A program made the translations under genes and the position numbers. Below the pieces are notes generated by a model. The model saw only the letters and a list, made by a program, of their open reading frames with translations. It had not been told where the DNA came from and ran no database searches. From Abyssibacter sp036156195 (GTDB lineage Bacteria; Pseudomonadota; Gammaproteobacteria; Nevskiales; OUC007), in the NCBI GenBank assembly GCA_036156195.1, contig JAYZUZ010000021.1, positions 18,874-82,873 on the forward strand: DNA of 64,000 bases, written 5' to 3'. Of the stretch, positions 17,081 through 26,320 are shown piece after piece. The stretch's first letter is position 1. Each line of letters opens with the position of its first letter.

Positions 17081-18358
17081 ATGCTTGCATCAGCCTGGGC
17101 GGATTTTCAGGCCAACATCTGGCTGTACCTGTCGATGCCGATTACCAGCGGTCTGGTGGGTTACGCCACCAATGTGCTGGCGATCAAGATGATGTTTTAC
17201 CCGAAGGACTTCATCGGCAAGCCACCCTTGTTGGGCTGGCAGGGCGTGGTGCCACGCAAGGCCGAGAAGATGGCCGGTATCGCCTGCGACACGCTGGTGC
17301 CCAATCTGGTGACCGAGCGCGAGGTCTTCGAGCGCCTGGACCCGGACCGGGTGGCCCAGGAGCTGGAAGGCCCGGTGCTGGAGCTGGTCGACCAGCTGAT
17401 CGACGAGATCATGTCGGAATTCGAGCCGACCATATGGGAGACCATCCCGCTGCGGATCCGCGACATGATGGTGCGGCGCGCGCAGCAGGACTCTCCCGAG
17501 GTCGTGGCCGAGATCATGGATCAGATCAAGGACAGTATCGATCAGGTCTTCGATCTCAAACGTATGGTCACGAGTACGCTCACTGAAGACAAATCGCTGA
17601 TCAACAAGGTTTTTCTGGAAACCGGCCGCGAAGAGTTCGTGTTCATCGGGCGGTCCGGGTTTTACTTCGGCTGCATTTTTGGCTTGTTCCAGATGATTGG
17701 CTGGACCTTTTACAAGGGCGATTTTCAGCTGCCTTTGTTTGGACTGCTGGTCGGCTATCTGACGAACTTCATCGCCCTGCGCATGATCTTCCGGCCGCAG
17801 CTGCCGAGAAAAATCGGCCCGCTGACGGTTCAGGGCCTCTTCCACAAGCGCCAGAAGGAAGTGGCGCGGGACTATGCGCGGCTGATTGCGGACGAGATCG
17901 TCACCCCGCGCAAGATTCTCGAAGCCGTGCTGACCGGCGTGCACTCGGACCGCGTCTTTACGCTGATCGCGCGCAACGTGCAGCGGGCCATTGATGAGCA
18001 GGCCGGCTTTGCGCGGCCTTTTGTGGCGCTGGCCGTGGGCTCGCGCAAGTACATCCAGATGAAGCAGACCGCGGTGGATCGCCTCGTCAAGCGGCTGCCC
18101 GAGACCCTGCATGTGGTGGACAACTACGCCAAGGAGGCGATGGACATCGCCTCTATCCTCTCCTCGCGTCTGGAGCGCCTGTCCCCGCCGGCCTTCGAAA
18201 AGATGTTGCGCCCGGCCTTTCAGGAGGACGAGTGGATGCTGATCGCTGTCGGTGCCGCGCTCGGGTTTTGTGTGGGCGTCGGGCAGCTCATCGTTTTCAA
18301 GGCCATCGCGGTGACGCCGGCCATGACCAGCGCCGCTTCGGTACTCGGACTGGGCTAG
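17081..18358 (+). CDS. DUF445-family membrane protein
   Basis: The 425-aa protein starts at the ATG at 17081 (MLASAWADFQANIWLYLSMP), preceded by an AAGGA-like site. DUF445 hallmarks are GLVGYATNVLAIKMMFYP near the N-terminus and a second copy GYLTNFIALRMIFRP mid-protein, with repeated helical segments between. Hydrophobic stretches lie near the N-terminus, at about residues 190-235 and at the C-terminus. The function of the family is unknown. The open frame extends upstream to 16652, but that part is antisense to the SDR gene and lacks family similarity, so I exclude it. Confidence 0.85.
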   Translation: MLASAWADFQANIWLYLSMPITSGLVGYATNVLAIKMMFYPKDFIGKPPLLGWQGVVPRKAEKMAGIACDTLVPNLVTEREVFERLDPDRVAQELEGPVLELVDQLIDEIMSEFEPTIWETIPLRIRDMMVRRAQQDSPEVVAEIMDQIKDSIDQVFDLKRMVTSTLTEDKSLINKVFLETGREEFVFIGRSGFYFGCIFGLFQMIGWTFYKGDFQLPLFGLLVGYLTNFIALRMIFRPQLPRKIGPLTVQGLFHKRQKEVARDYARLIADEIVTPRKILEAVLTGVHSDRVFTLIARNVQRAIDEQAGFARPFVALAVGSRKYIQMKQTAVDRLVKRLPETLHVVDNYAKEAMDIASILSSRLERLSPPAFEKMLRPAFQEDEWMLIAVGAALGFCVGVGQLIVFKAIAVTPAMTSAASVLGLG

Positions 18359-18368
18359 CGCCGGGGTG

Positions 18369-19190
18369 CTAGCGCTGGCAGGCCGGACACCAGAACGTCG
18401 CCCGCTGTCCGATGACCATGCGCCGAATGGGCGTCTGGCACTGTCGGCAGGGCTGGCCGTCCCGCTGGTACACCGACACCACGAGTTGAAAGTAGCCAGG
18501 GGATCCATCCGCACCGCTGAAATCGCGCAGGGTGGTGCCGCCTTGGGCGATGGCGCGGTCCAGTACGTCGATGGCGGCCGTATGCAGGCGGCGTAGCCGT
18601 GCCGTGCTGATGCGGCCAGCCGGGCGTTTGGGGTGGATGCCTGCCTGAAACAGCGCTTCGTTCGCATAAATGTTGCCGACACCCACCACGACGCGCTGAT
18701 CCATGAGCACCGATTTGATGGGGGCGGAGCGTCCGCGACAGGCATTCACCAGGGCCTCAGCGGACCAGTCGGACTGCGTGGGTTCCGGACCCAGCGTGCG
18801 CAACAGCTTGTGCTGATCCACCGGATGGTCGGCCCACAGCGCCATGCCGAAACGGCGCGGGTCGGTCAGACGTAGCACGGTGCCATCGTCCAGCGTCAGG
18901 TCCAGGTGCGCATGTACGCCGGGCGCGGGGACCTGACCGCAGGGCAGGACATGCAGTCGTCCGGACATGCCCAGGTGTAGCAGCAGCGCGCCCTTCGGCA
19001 GTTCAAAGATCAGGTACTTGGCCCGCCGGCGCAGGTCGACAATCGCCTGTCCGGTCAGGCGTTGCTCCAGATCTGCCGGAATGCCAAAGCGCAGGCGCCG
19101 GTCCCGGACGGTGACCTGCGCAATCCGACGTGCATCCACATGCGGCGCGACACCGCGTCGGATCGTCTCAACCTCGGGCAATTCGGGCAT
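18369..19190 (-). CDS. mutM: Formamidopyrimidine-DNA glycosylase
   Basis: The 273-aa base-excision repair enzyme removes 8-oxoguanine and ring-opened purines. It begins MPELPEVETIRRG, in which Pro2 is the Schiff-base nucleophile, so the start at 19190 is fixed. LLLHLGMSGRLHV and VVGVGNIYANEALFQAGIHP (with the helix-two-turn-helix) are diagnostic. The C-terminal zinc finger has paired cysteines in CRQCQTP and FWCPACQR. The rpmBG operon lies just upstream on the same strand but is separated by a terminator. Confidence 0.97.
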   Translation of the reverse strand: MPELPEVETIRRGVAPHVDARRIAQVTVRDRRLRFGIPADLEQRLTGQAIVDLRRRAKYLIFELPKGALLLHLGMSGRLHVLPCGQVPAPGVHAHLDLTLDDGTVLRLTDPRRFGMALWADHPVDQHKLLRTLGPEPTQSDWSAEALVNACRGRSAPIKSVLMDQRVVVGVGNIYANEALFQAGIHPKRPAGRISTARLRRLHTAAIDVLDRAIAQGGTTLRDFSGADGSPGYFQLVVSVYQRDGQPCRQCQTPIRRMVIGQRATFWCPACQR

Positions 19191-19214
19191 GGGCGGGTTT
19201 CCGTGCAGGAGACA

Positions 19215-19239
19215 CAAAAAAGCCCGCTCGCGGCGGGCT
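19215..19239 (-). terminator. Rho-independent terminator of the rpmB-rpmG operon
   Basis: On the minus strand AGCCCGC and GCGGGCT form a perfect 7-bp stem around a 5-base loop, followed by six T residues. It sits about 30 bases after the rpmG stop and just upstream of the mutM start. Confidence 0.85.
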
Positions 19240-19271
19240 CTTTCGTCGAAGCAGGATCGGGCAGGACAGGC

Positions 19272-19442
19272 CTACTTGATCTTGGCTTCCTTGAACATCA
19301 CGTGCTTCCGGACGACGGGATCGAACTTCTTGATCTCCATCTTGCCGGGGGTGTTCCGCTTGTTCTTCATCGTGGTGTAGAAGAACCCGGTATCAGCGGT
19401 GGACACCAGCTTGATCTTGTCGCGTACGCCTTTCTTCGCCAT
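19272..19442 (-). CDS. rpmG: 50S ribosomal protein L33
   Basis: A 56-aa basic protein, MAKKGVRDKIKLVSTADTGF followed by a KMEIKKFDPVVRKHVMFKE segment, which is the bacterial L33 sequence of the type lacking the four zinc-binding cysteines. Its ATG overlaps the stop codon of rpmB (TAATG on the minus strand), the classical rpmB-rpmG coupling. The gene is followed by a strong terminator. Confidence 0.97.
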   Translation of the reverse strand: MAKKGVRDKIKLVSTADTGFFYTTMKNKRNTPGKMEIKKFDPVVRKHVMFKEAKIK

Positions 19443-19678
19443 TAGACCTTCTCCCCGCGCTTGCGGATGTCAGCAAGAACGGTATCGATGCCGTTCTTGT
19501 CGATGATGCGCATGCCCTTGCTGGAGACACGCAGCTTCACGAAACGCTTCTCGGATTCGACCCAGAAACGATGTTCCCGCAGGTTCGGCAGAAAACGCCG
19601 CTTGGTGCGGTTGTTGGCGTGCGACACGTTGAAACCGGCCATCGGACGCTTGCCGGTGACTTGACACACTCTGGACAT
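19442..19678 (-). CDS. rpmB: 50S ribosomal protein L28
   Basis: The 78-aa protein begins MSRVCQVTGKRPMAGFNVSH and continues NNRTKRRFLPNL, the L28 signature. This start is preceded by a GAGGAAGC ribosome-binding site; longer in-frame readings reach into the leader and are rejected. It is first in a two-gene operon with rpmG and has a clear sigma70-type promoter upstream. Confidence 0.97.
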   Translation of the reverse strand: MSRVCQVTGKRPMAGFNVSHANNRTKRRFLPNLREHRFWVESEKRFVKLRVSSKGMRIIDKNGIDTVLADIRKRGEKV

Positions 19679-19735
19679 GATTGCTTCCTCGGGGACGGGC
19701 CAAAACAAAGAGGCCCCGCTAGCGAAAGGCCGCGG

Positions 19736-19764
19736 ATTTTAACGATCAGACCGGTTTCCCACAA
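19736..19764 (-). promoter_or_regulatory. Sigma70-type promoter of rpmB-rpmG
   Basis: On the minus strand, TTGTGG (19764-19759) and TAAAAT (19741-19736) are separated by 17 bases. The predicted transcription start is near 19729, leaving a leader of about 50 bases containing a GGGGCC/GGCCC inverted pair before the rpmB ATG. Confidence 0.65.
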
Positions 19765-19825
19765 GCCCTGATGCGTAATCGGTGAATCGGGCCGACGAAC
19801 GTCGCATTCCGGGGTGGGAAGTTGA

Positions 19826-21310
19826 CTATCCGCCGCTTGCCAGTGGCTGCGACAGAATCCATAGCCCGCCGACAGTCAGGGCGATCATCAGCAAGAGCAT
19901 GGGTAGCTGACTCATGGCGGCCTGGCGGCGCGACGGAAAGTACAGCAAAGCGACGCGATGGGCCAGGTACACGCTGATGACGTGGCCCAGCACGATGAGG
20001 ACCACCTGCACATGCCACACCGTTCCGGGGTTGGGAATGATGGTGCGTTGTATCCAGTCGGCCGTGCCGAACAGGTTCCAGCCGTGGCCGAAGGGGTCGG
20101 ACATCAGCGGCAGAATTTTTACGCCCTGGCTTTGGAGCAGGGTGTAGTAGTGCGTGAAGTGGTAGGCCAGGGCAATGGGGAGCAGGGTCGGGGCAAAGGC
20201 CAGCGCCAGCGTTCGCGTGTCATGGGCCGAGCGGGTCAGGCGCCGGGTGACGGCAATGACGGCGAGGTAGACCACCAGATAAAGCCAGGGCGAGGCCAGC
20301 AGCCAAAAGCTGCGCCAGACCCGGTCGATTTGCTGCATTTGCGGGAAAGCCGCCAGCGGGTTTGTGCCCACCCAGTGTTTGAGCCCGGCGTTGTACAAAT
20401 CGGCCCAAAGCCAGCGGCGCCAGGCCAGCGTGTCGCTGAGCCCGTCAAACGCTGTCGATGACAGCATGAACAGAATGAAGACCAGTACCGATAAGCTTTC
20501 GGCCGGACGCTGAGCCACCGCCAGCATGGGCCAGTAGAGCCGCAGCGTGCCGGGTCGATCCGGGTCGGGTTGCAGCGGGGCCAGCCGGGCGACCTGCTGG
20601 AAAAACACCGCGAAGACATCGGCCTGGCGAAACCAGGTTTGCCGACCGAATAACAGACAGCCGCCCAGCGTCAGGGCGGTATACACCAGCAGCGCCTCGG
20701 CCAGTGCTTGCGGCGTGTGGCGGGCATTGAGTTCGATCCAGATGAATGCCATGTACTGCGCGACGGCGGGCCAGTGTCCCAGCCATGCGGGGTAGCGCAG
20801 CAAAGGGGCCGGCGTACGGTCTTTGTGCATCGCGGCGCCCGCGGCCGCGCCAAGATCAGTCAGGGTTCGCCAGGGGTTGATCCCGGCATAGAGGTTGCCG
20901 GTGAGCGCCACCACGTAGGTCAATCCCAGCACAAAGACTATCCAGAATGCGGTGAGGTTGAAGTTGCCATAGGGGCTGTTGACGCCCCACAGCCCGGTCG
21001 CAATGCACAGCAGCATCAGACCCAGCGCAATGGCCTGTGCTAATCGGTGTGTCAGACGCAGCAGGGAACGGGTGCGCCGACCCGGAGGGGCCCAGGCCAG
21101 ATACGCCGGAGGCTGGGTGGCGCGTGCGCTGGTGAGCGCGATGGCCACCATGACAAACGAGGCGAGCAGCGCCCCGGTTGCGCCCCAGGCATACAGCCAG
21201 AAGGGCACGGGCAGGTTGTAGACCTGGCCGAAGGAATGGGCGAGTGCCGCTCCGGGGCAGAACCAGAGCAGCCAGAGTCCGGCGAGGCGGGTGATCCGGG
21301 TGGGCGTCAC
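19826..21310 (-). CDS. Polytopic membrane protein of unknown function
   Basis: The 494-aa protein has an N-terminal signal sequence ending around GAALAHSFGQ, then about ten hydrophobic segments such as WGATGALLASFVMVAIAL, FWIVFVLGLTYVVALTGNLY and VVLIVLGHVISVYLAHRVAL. His residues occur in several membrane-associated loops (AYHFTHYYTLL, GHVISVYLAH). From memory it resembles a poorly characterised family labelled fenitrothion hydrolase in some genomes, a name that should not be trusted for function. It follows the cupredoxin-like gene with overlapping ends (21307-21310), so the two probably act together. Confidence 0.72.
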   Translation of the reverse strand: MTPTRITRLAGLWLLWFCPGAALAHSFGQVYNLPVPFWLYAWGATGALLASFVMVAIALTSARATQPPAYLAWAPPGRRTRSLLRLTHRLAQAIALGLMLLCIATGLWGVNSPYGNFNLTAFWIVFVLGLTYVVALTGNLYAGINPWRTLTDLGAAAGAAMHKDRTPAPLLRYPAWLGHWPAVAQYMAFIWIELNARHTPQALAEALLVYTALTLGGCLLFGRQTWFRQADVFAVFFQQVARLAPLQPDPDRPGTLRLYWPMLAVAQRPAESLSVLVFILFMLSSTAFDGLSDTLAWRRWLWADLYNAGLKHWVGTNPLAAFPQMQQIDRVWRSFWLLASPWLYLVVYLAVIAVTRRLTRSAHDTRTLALAFAPTLLPIALAYHFTHYYTLLQSQGVKILPLMSDPFGHGWNLFGTADWIQRTIIPNPGTVWHVQVVLIVLGHVISVYLAHRVALLYFPSRRQAAMSQLPMLLLMIALTVGGLWILSQPLASGG

Positions 21311-21774
21311 TGCGTGGCCGGATAGACCTCGATCACGCCCAGTGCACCATGGGCACCGCTGCCATGCAGCTCATGTTCGAAGCGCCCGGCGTGCTCGGCC
21401 TTCAATGTCACGCGCGTGGGGGCCTCCGCACCGAGCTCGGCGTGGATGTCATAGCCATGCAGGTGCCATTCGCCCTCGGAATCACTGGCCAGTTCGAGCG
21501 TGATCTGTGCGCCCTGCGCCACCTGGACGGTTGCAGGCCCTTCCACCAGATGTCCGTCGCGGATCACAAGCCGGACCGGCGTGGTGGCCACGGTCTGGGC
21601 GGGCGTCTCCGCCGCGCTGGCAGGCAGCGTGGGCGCCGGTGATTGGGCCGCGGGGGGCGGGGTGGCGACGCCATTGGGCTGCGGGCCCGCCGGTGTCGAG
21701 GGGCGCAGCAGCACAAACAATGCGGACAGCAGGACAACGCCGATGATGGCCAGGGCCAGAGATAGTTTGTTCAC
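21307..21774 (-). CDS. Membrane-anchored cupredoxin-like protein
   Basis: I chose a GTG at 21774 because GAGGAG lies four bases upstream; an in-frame start at 21798 lacks such a site. The 155-aa product has one N-terminal membrane helix (LALAIIGVVLLSALFVLL), a Pro/Ala-rich linker of about 50 residues and a C-terminal beta domain. That domain has WHLHGYDIH and FEHELHGSGAHGALGVIEVYP, arranged like a cupredoxin with His candidates but without the usual Cys ligand. It overlaps the downstream polytopic membrane protein by four bases. A copper-binding or redox role is inference. Confidence 0.7.
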   Translation of the reverse strand: MNKLSLALAIIGVVLLSALFVLLRPSTPAGPQPNGVATPPPAAQSPAPTLPASAAETPAQTVATTPVRLVIRDGHLVEGPATVQVAQGAQITLELASDSEGEWHLHGYDIHAELGAEAPTRVTLKAEHAGRFEHELHGSGAHGALGVIEVYPATQ

Positions 21775-21940
21775 GGAACTCCTCGAGTGATTGTTCACGC
21801 GGTCTTCGCCGCGCTGAGGGCATATTTACGATAGGCGATTCAATGCCGGCCGCGATACTGTCGCGACCAATAACGACAACACCGGCCGTTAGCAGCGCGG
21901 GATTCTCCGCGCGAACAGGTTGGTTTAGCGAGGAGAGATC

Positions 21941-24619
21941 ATGCGTGCATCGACCTGTTTAGCGAGCCTGTCGGCGATCTGGCTGCTGGCTGCCTGCAGC
22001 GGTTCGGAATCATTGGGCGACAGCGCAGGTACGCCGGGCGGTCCGGACCCGGTGCTCGCGGCTTGTGCCGATGGGCAGGACAACGATGCCGATGGCCTGG
22101 TGGATTTTCCCGATGATCCCGGCTGTGACAGTGCCGACGACGACAGCGAGGAGAACCTCGCAACGGCCGATACCAAGACCCGTTATGCCATGGCCAGCCA
22201 ATGCTGGGCGTTGCGCTCGGTGGCCACGGGCCAGTACGTCGCGCGCAGCGGGAGCGATTACAGCGCCTCGGCCGACGCGATCGCAGAGGCCGAACCGCTG
22301 TTCTTCAAGGCCACGGCCCTGGGCAAGTACGTGTTGTATGACAGCCAGCGCGAACTGATCACGGTCGACACGCCACCTGCGTTGACACAAACCACCAGCG
22401 CCGAAGCCACCGATGCTGCCGAGTTCACGGTACTGGGTGTCGGTGACACGACGGCCTATCCGGCAACACCGGCGTATCACACTGAACCCACACCGGAGTA
22501 CGTGGCCGAATACCACGGCTTCGAAGACCCCAACCTGCTGTTCGAGGCCTTCACTCTGGCGTCGGACACCACGGCCACCCGGTTGGGCATCGACGGTGGC
22601 GGACAGCTGGTCGCCGTGGCCGCCGCCGATGAGGACGCCCAGGCCTTCGCGATCGAGCCGACCACGGGCTGTGCGGCTTACCCAGAGGCCTCCAGCAACT
22701 TTACGGGCACGCCGTTTTCCGGCACCCAGCCCGACGGTACGGTCCTGGGTCACGCCGATGTCCATGTCCATATCAGCGCCAGCGAGTTTCTCGGCGGCGC
22801 GCAATGGGGGCGCCCCTACCACAAGTTCGGTGTGGAGCATGCGCTGGGCAACTGCTCCGTGGATCATGGCGACACCGGTCAGATGGATCTGGTCGGCGGC
22901 TTGTTTACCAATGATCCGGACGGCCATGCGACGGATGGCTATCCGACATTCTCCGAGTGGCCGGCACGCGGCATGCTGACCCACGAGGCGATTTACTGGA
23001 AGTGGCTGGAGCGTTCCTGGGCGGCGGGTCTGCGTGTGGCGGTCAACGATCTGGTCGACAACGAGACCTTGTGCGAGCTGCAGCGCAATGCGGTGGGCAA
23101 TCCTACGGAAGACTGCAACTCCATGAACAATGCAGGTCGTCAGGCCGGCACCATGTACGGCATGCAGGACTACATCGACGCTCAGTATGGCGGGCGCGGT
23201 GAAGGCTTCTTCCAGATCGTGCATGATCCGGCCGAGGCACGGGCGGTCATCGAGGACGGCAAGATGGCCGTGGTGCTGGGCATCGAGATCTCCAACCTCT
23301 TCGACTGCAAGCTGACCTATCAGCCGACCCGTACCCAGACGCCAGAGGAAGAGGACGGTTCGGGCGGCATCGAGAACAGCTACGGCTGCACCCTCGAGGA
23401 AGGGCAGCCGAATTCCATCCTGACGCAGATGGAGCGGATCCATGCCTGGGGTGTGCGCCAGATCATCTCGATTCACGAATTCGACAATGCCTTTGGTGGC
23501 AATGGCATTTTTGACGGGCTGGTCCTCAATCTGGGTAACCGTGAAAACTCCGGTGGGATTCCCTCTGGCGATGTGGCTGAGATCACCGGCCTGCTCAGCG
23601 GCAGCCTGGACCCGGCACAGGTCACCGAGCTGGCCGAGAATCTGCAGACCACGGAAACCCCAACCGGTGAGTTCTGGACGACCTACGACTGCCCCATCGA
23701 AGGGGAGACCGCGAACTTCACGGGCTACCTCTGGAGCAGCACGGGTGGCAGCACGCAAAGCTTTCTGAGTCCGCCGGCCTGCGTGCCGACGGGTCAGGGC
23801 GGTCGGTCAGGCGGCACCACGCCTTGTTATCCCGCCGATGTGCGTCAGTGCAATGCCCGCTGGATGACACCGGCTGGTCTCTACACCTACGGCAAGATGA
23901 TGGAACTGGGCTTCATCTTCGACTTCGACCACATGGAAATGGGGATGAAAACCCAGGCGCTGGAGCTGGCGGAAGCCCAGAATCCGGTGTATCCGCTGGT
24001 GTCGACGCATGGCACCTTTGGCGGCACAACGGTGGATCAGGCAGCCCGGGTCCTGCGGGGTGGCGGGCACTTGTATCCCAGTAATGGCTCCAGCCGTGGC
24101 TTCCGGTCCGATATGGACGAGACCTTCGCGATTTATCAGGCGGCGGTCGCTAATCTGCCTGCCGAATCCCGTCCGCTGTTCGGCTTTGGCTACGGCACCG
24201 ATACCAACGGCTTGTCCTCCCAGACCGGACCGCGTGGTGATTTTGAGCCTGAGGATGCCGTCGTCTACCCGTATACGCTGTACACCGGCGAGGTGTTTGA
24301 TCAGTTGCCCGAATTCGCAGCGGTGGATCCGGTGGTGTTCCACCAGCCCAGTTCGGTGGATGCCGAAGGTGTGGTTCAGCGCACCTGGCACGAGGACATT
24401 GATGGCAATGCTCATCACGGCATGCTGAGCGGCTTTGTCGAAGAGATTCGTCTGGAGGGCACGCCTGAGCAGATGCGCCACCTGTTCAATTCTGCGGAGG
24501 TCTACCTCCAGACCTGGGAGCGCACCGAGGCGGCTAAGGCCGGTATCGCGGCCAATGGCCTGCAAGTGCCCGGTGGTGTGCTGCGTCCCGCGCCACCGGT
24601 GGGTGAGATTGCGCCCTAA
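21941..24619 (+). CDS. Lipoprotein metal-dependent hydrolase (peptidase M19-like TIM barrel)
   Basis: The 892-aa precursor has a lipoprotein signal with LLAAC (Cys19). The mature N-terminus carries DGQDNDADGLVDFPDDPGCD, a calcium-loop-like Asp-rich motif seen in secreted myxobacterial-type proteins. A lectin-like beta region follows to about residue 240. Then a hydrolase region appears: GHADVHVHISASEF (HxH metal pair, about residue 270), IISIHEFDNAF, FDFDHMEMGMK and PLVSTHGTFGG, arranged like the M19 dipeptidase or amidohydrolase barrel. Family members are sometimes labelled coagulation factor 5/8-type. The substrate is unknown. The gene stands alone with about 165 bp upstream. Confidence 0.68.
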   Translation: MRASTCLASLSAIWLLAACSGSESLGDSAGTPGGPDPVLAACADGQDNDADGLVDFPDDPGCDSADDDSEENLATADTKTRYAMASQCWALRSVATGQYVARSGSDYSASADAIAEAEPLFFKATALGKYVLYDSQRELITVDTPPALTQTTSAEATDAAEFTVLGVGDTTAYPATPAYHTEPTPEYVAEYHGFEDPNLLFEAFTLASDTTATRLGIDGGGQLVAVAAADEDAQAFAIEPTTGCAAYPEASSNFTGTPFSGTQPDGTVLGHADVHVHISASEFLGGAQWGRPYHKFGVEHALGNCSVDHGDTGQMDLVGGLFTNDPDGHATDGYPTFSEWPARGMLTHEAIYWKWLERSWAAGLRVAVNDLVDNETLCELQRNAVGNPTEDCNSMNNAGRQAGTMYGMQDYIDAQYGGRGEGFFQIVHDPAEARAVIEDGKMAVVLGIEISNLFDCKLTYQPTRTQTPEEEDGSGGIENSYGCTLEEGQPNSILTQMERIHAWGVRQIISIHEFDNAFGGNGIFDGLVLNLGNRENSGGIPSGDVAEITGLLSGSLDPAQVTELAENLQTTETPTGEFWTTYDCPIEGETANFTGYLWSSTGGSTQSFLSPPACVPTGQGGRSGGTTPCYPADVRQCNARWMTPAGLYTYGKMMELGFIFDFDHMEMGMKTQALELAEAQNPVYPLVSTHGTFGGTTVDQAARVLRGGGHLYPSNGSSRGFRSDMDETFAIYQAAVANLPAESRPLFGFGYGTDTNGLSSQTGPRGDFEPEDAVVYPYTLYTGEVFDQLPEFAAVDPVVFHQPSSVDAEGVVQRTWHEDIDGNAHHGMLSGFVEEIRLEGTPEQMRHLFNSAEVYLQTWERTEAAKAGIAANGLQVPGGVLRPAPPVGEIAP

Positions 24620-24692
24620 AATCTGCTGAACTCATCGGGCTGGCTGGCCGCAGTGCGAGCCAGTCCGGTGGAGCGAACAGAGTAGCGCTTGC

Positions 24693-25367
24693 TTAGAGCA
24701 AGCCACGCTCGGCAAAACTCACCGGCTCGCCATGCCCGATCACAACGTGATCAAGCACCCGGATATCGACCAGGCCCAGTGCCTCCACCAGACGGCGGGT
24801 GAGCTGGCGGTCGGCGGCGCTGGGCTCGGCGACGCCCGAGGGGTGGTTATGCGCAAGTATGACCGCCGCGGCGTTGTGCGCCAGGGCCGTCTTCACGACC
24901 TCGCGGGGGTACACGCTGGCCCCGTCGATGGTGCCACGGAACAACTCTTCGAACCCCAATACCCGGTGGCGGGTGTCCAGAAGTAGCAGGCCGAACACCT
25001 CGTGCGGCCGGTGGGCCAGCTGCGCCTGCAGATAGCGATAGGCGCTGCGCGCGTCATGAATGCGCGGCGTGTCACGGAGTTCGGCGTCCAGATAGCGTCG
25101 GGCGATCTCCAGCACAGCCTGGAGTTGCACGTACTTGGCATCGCCCAGGCCACGTCCGGCGCAAAAACTGCGTCGGTCAGCTGCCAGCAGCGGTCTCAGG
25201 CCCCCGAAGTCGAGCAACAGCTGGCGGGCTAGATCCACCGCCGAACAGCCGGCGACACCGGTGCGCAGAAAAATCGCCAGCAGTTCGGCATCGGACAGGG
25301 CGGCCGCACCACGGGCTAGGAGTTTCTCGCGTGGACGATCGCCCGCGGGCCAATCGCGAATGGTCAT
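24693..25367 (-). CDS. radC: RadC/JAMM-domain DNA repair-like protein
   Basis: The 224-aa protein is of standard RadC length. It starts MTIRDWPAGDRPREKLLARG, has a helix-hairpin-helix-like region (ALSDAELLAIFLRTG) and a C-terminal JAMM metalloprotease-like domain with ILAHNHPSGVAEPSAAD and VLDHVVIGHG (the HxH and D metal ligands). RadC's cellular role remains unsettled despite its name. In many gammaproteobacteria radC diverges from coaBC, but here coaBC lies 20 kb away, so the pair has been separated. Confidence 0.93.
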   Translation of the reverse strand: MTIRDWPAGDRPREKLLARGAAALSDAELLAIFLRTGVAGCSAVDLARQLLLDFGGLRPLLAADRRSFCAGRGLGDAKYVQLQAVLEIARRYLDAELRDTPRIHDARSAYRYLQAQLAHRPHEVFGLLLLDTRHRVLGFEELFRGTIDGASVYPREVVKTALAHNAAAVILAHNHPSGVAEPSAADRQLTRRLVEALGLVDIRVLDHVVIGHGEPVSFAERGLL

Positions 25368-25453
25368 GCCTTACACCGGATAAAGGGCTTGTCATGCTCT
25401 ACGCGTTTGCTGCGGCCAAGCGGACAGAGCCCCAGTCAGAGGCGGCGCTGCGA

Positions 25454-26245
25454 TTAGTCTTGTGGCTGCAGGTCGCCGCGCTGCTCTGCCGCGATGAGTT
25501 GCGATTCGCATTCCACCCGATTGCGGCCGTTGCGCTTGGCGGCATACAAGGCTTTGTCGGCGGCTTCGTAAAGCGCTTGCGCCAGTCCTTCTGACCAGGT
25601 CGAGCGTGCGGCGCAACCCAGTGACGCCGTGACGTGATGCCGCTGGCCATCGGCCTCGCAATAGGCGGCCTCTGCAATCACGCGCCGGAGGCGTTCGGCG
25701 GCCTGACAGGCGTCGGTTTCATCGGAGCCCTGCATCAGCAGAGCGAACTCCTCGCCGCCGATGCGCGCAGCAACCTCGTTGCCACGGGCGCTGCGCTGAA
25801 CTGCGCGGCCGACCCGGCGCAGCACGGCATCGCCGGCGGGGTGGCCAAACTGGTCGTTGACGCGCTTGAAGTGATCCAGATCAAAAATGACCAGGGCCAG
25901 CGGTGCATTGTCCCGCTGAACGCGTTGAGCGGCCCGGGCCAGCGCCGCCTGGAAATACTCGGCGTTGTAGAGGCCGGTCAGGCCGTCGTGCAGCCCGTGC
26001 TCTCTCTCGTCTTCTTGGTGGCGGCCGAGCGTCCACCCGAACCCGGCAAAGACGCTGCAGGTTCCGAAGAACATATAGGCAAAGAGTCCTGGCTGATCGG
26101 CCAGCGCACCGGAGGGGGACACGCCGTCAATAGCGAGGATGAGCAGCCAGCCCAGGGGCGCGCCGATCCCCAGGCACCCGCCCTGCAACGCCCGTGTCAG
26201 GGCCAGGCGATGTTGGAACCACTGCTCCACTTGCTCGATGTGCAT
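25454..26245 (-). CDS. Diguanylate cyclase with two membrane helices (GGDEF)
   Basis: The 263-aa protein has two N-terminal hydrophobic segments (GAPLGWLLILAIDGV and FAYMFFGTCSVFAGFGWTL), a short linker and a GGDEF domain with HDGLTGLYNAEYF and the active-site RIGGEEFALL, so it should make cyclic di-GMP from two GTP. No RxxD inhibitory site is obvious upstream of GGEEF. It diverges from the cbb3 oxidase operon across 150 bp. Confidence 0.9.
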   Translation of the reverse strand: MHIEQVEQWFQHRLALTRALQGGCLGIGAPLGWLLILAIDGVSPSGALADQPGLFAYMFFGTCSVFAGFGWTLGRHQEDEREHGLHDGLTGLYNAEYFQAALARAAQRVQRDNAPLALVIFDLDHFKRVNDQFGHPAGDAVLRRVGRAVQRSARGNEVAARIGGEEFALLMQGSDETDACQAAERLRRVIAEAAYCEADGQRHHVTASLGCAARSTWSEGLAQALYEAADKALYAAKRNGRNRVECESQLIAAEQRGDLQPQD

Positions 26246-26320
26246 GCATTGTCCTGCGGCTGCGACTCGTTGGCTGTCTGACAGCTCCGATCAGTGTCAG
26301 CGCAATCGGCCGCCGGGTTG

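Noticed and set aside
22010..23758. 582-codon minus-strand frame opposite the lipoprotein hydrolase
   Set aside because: Antisense shadow; the plus-strand frame has a lipoprotein signal and conserved metal-site blocks.
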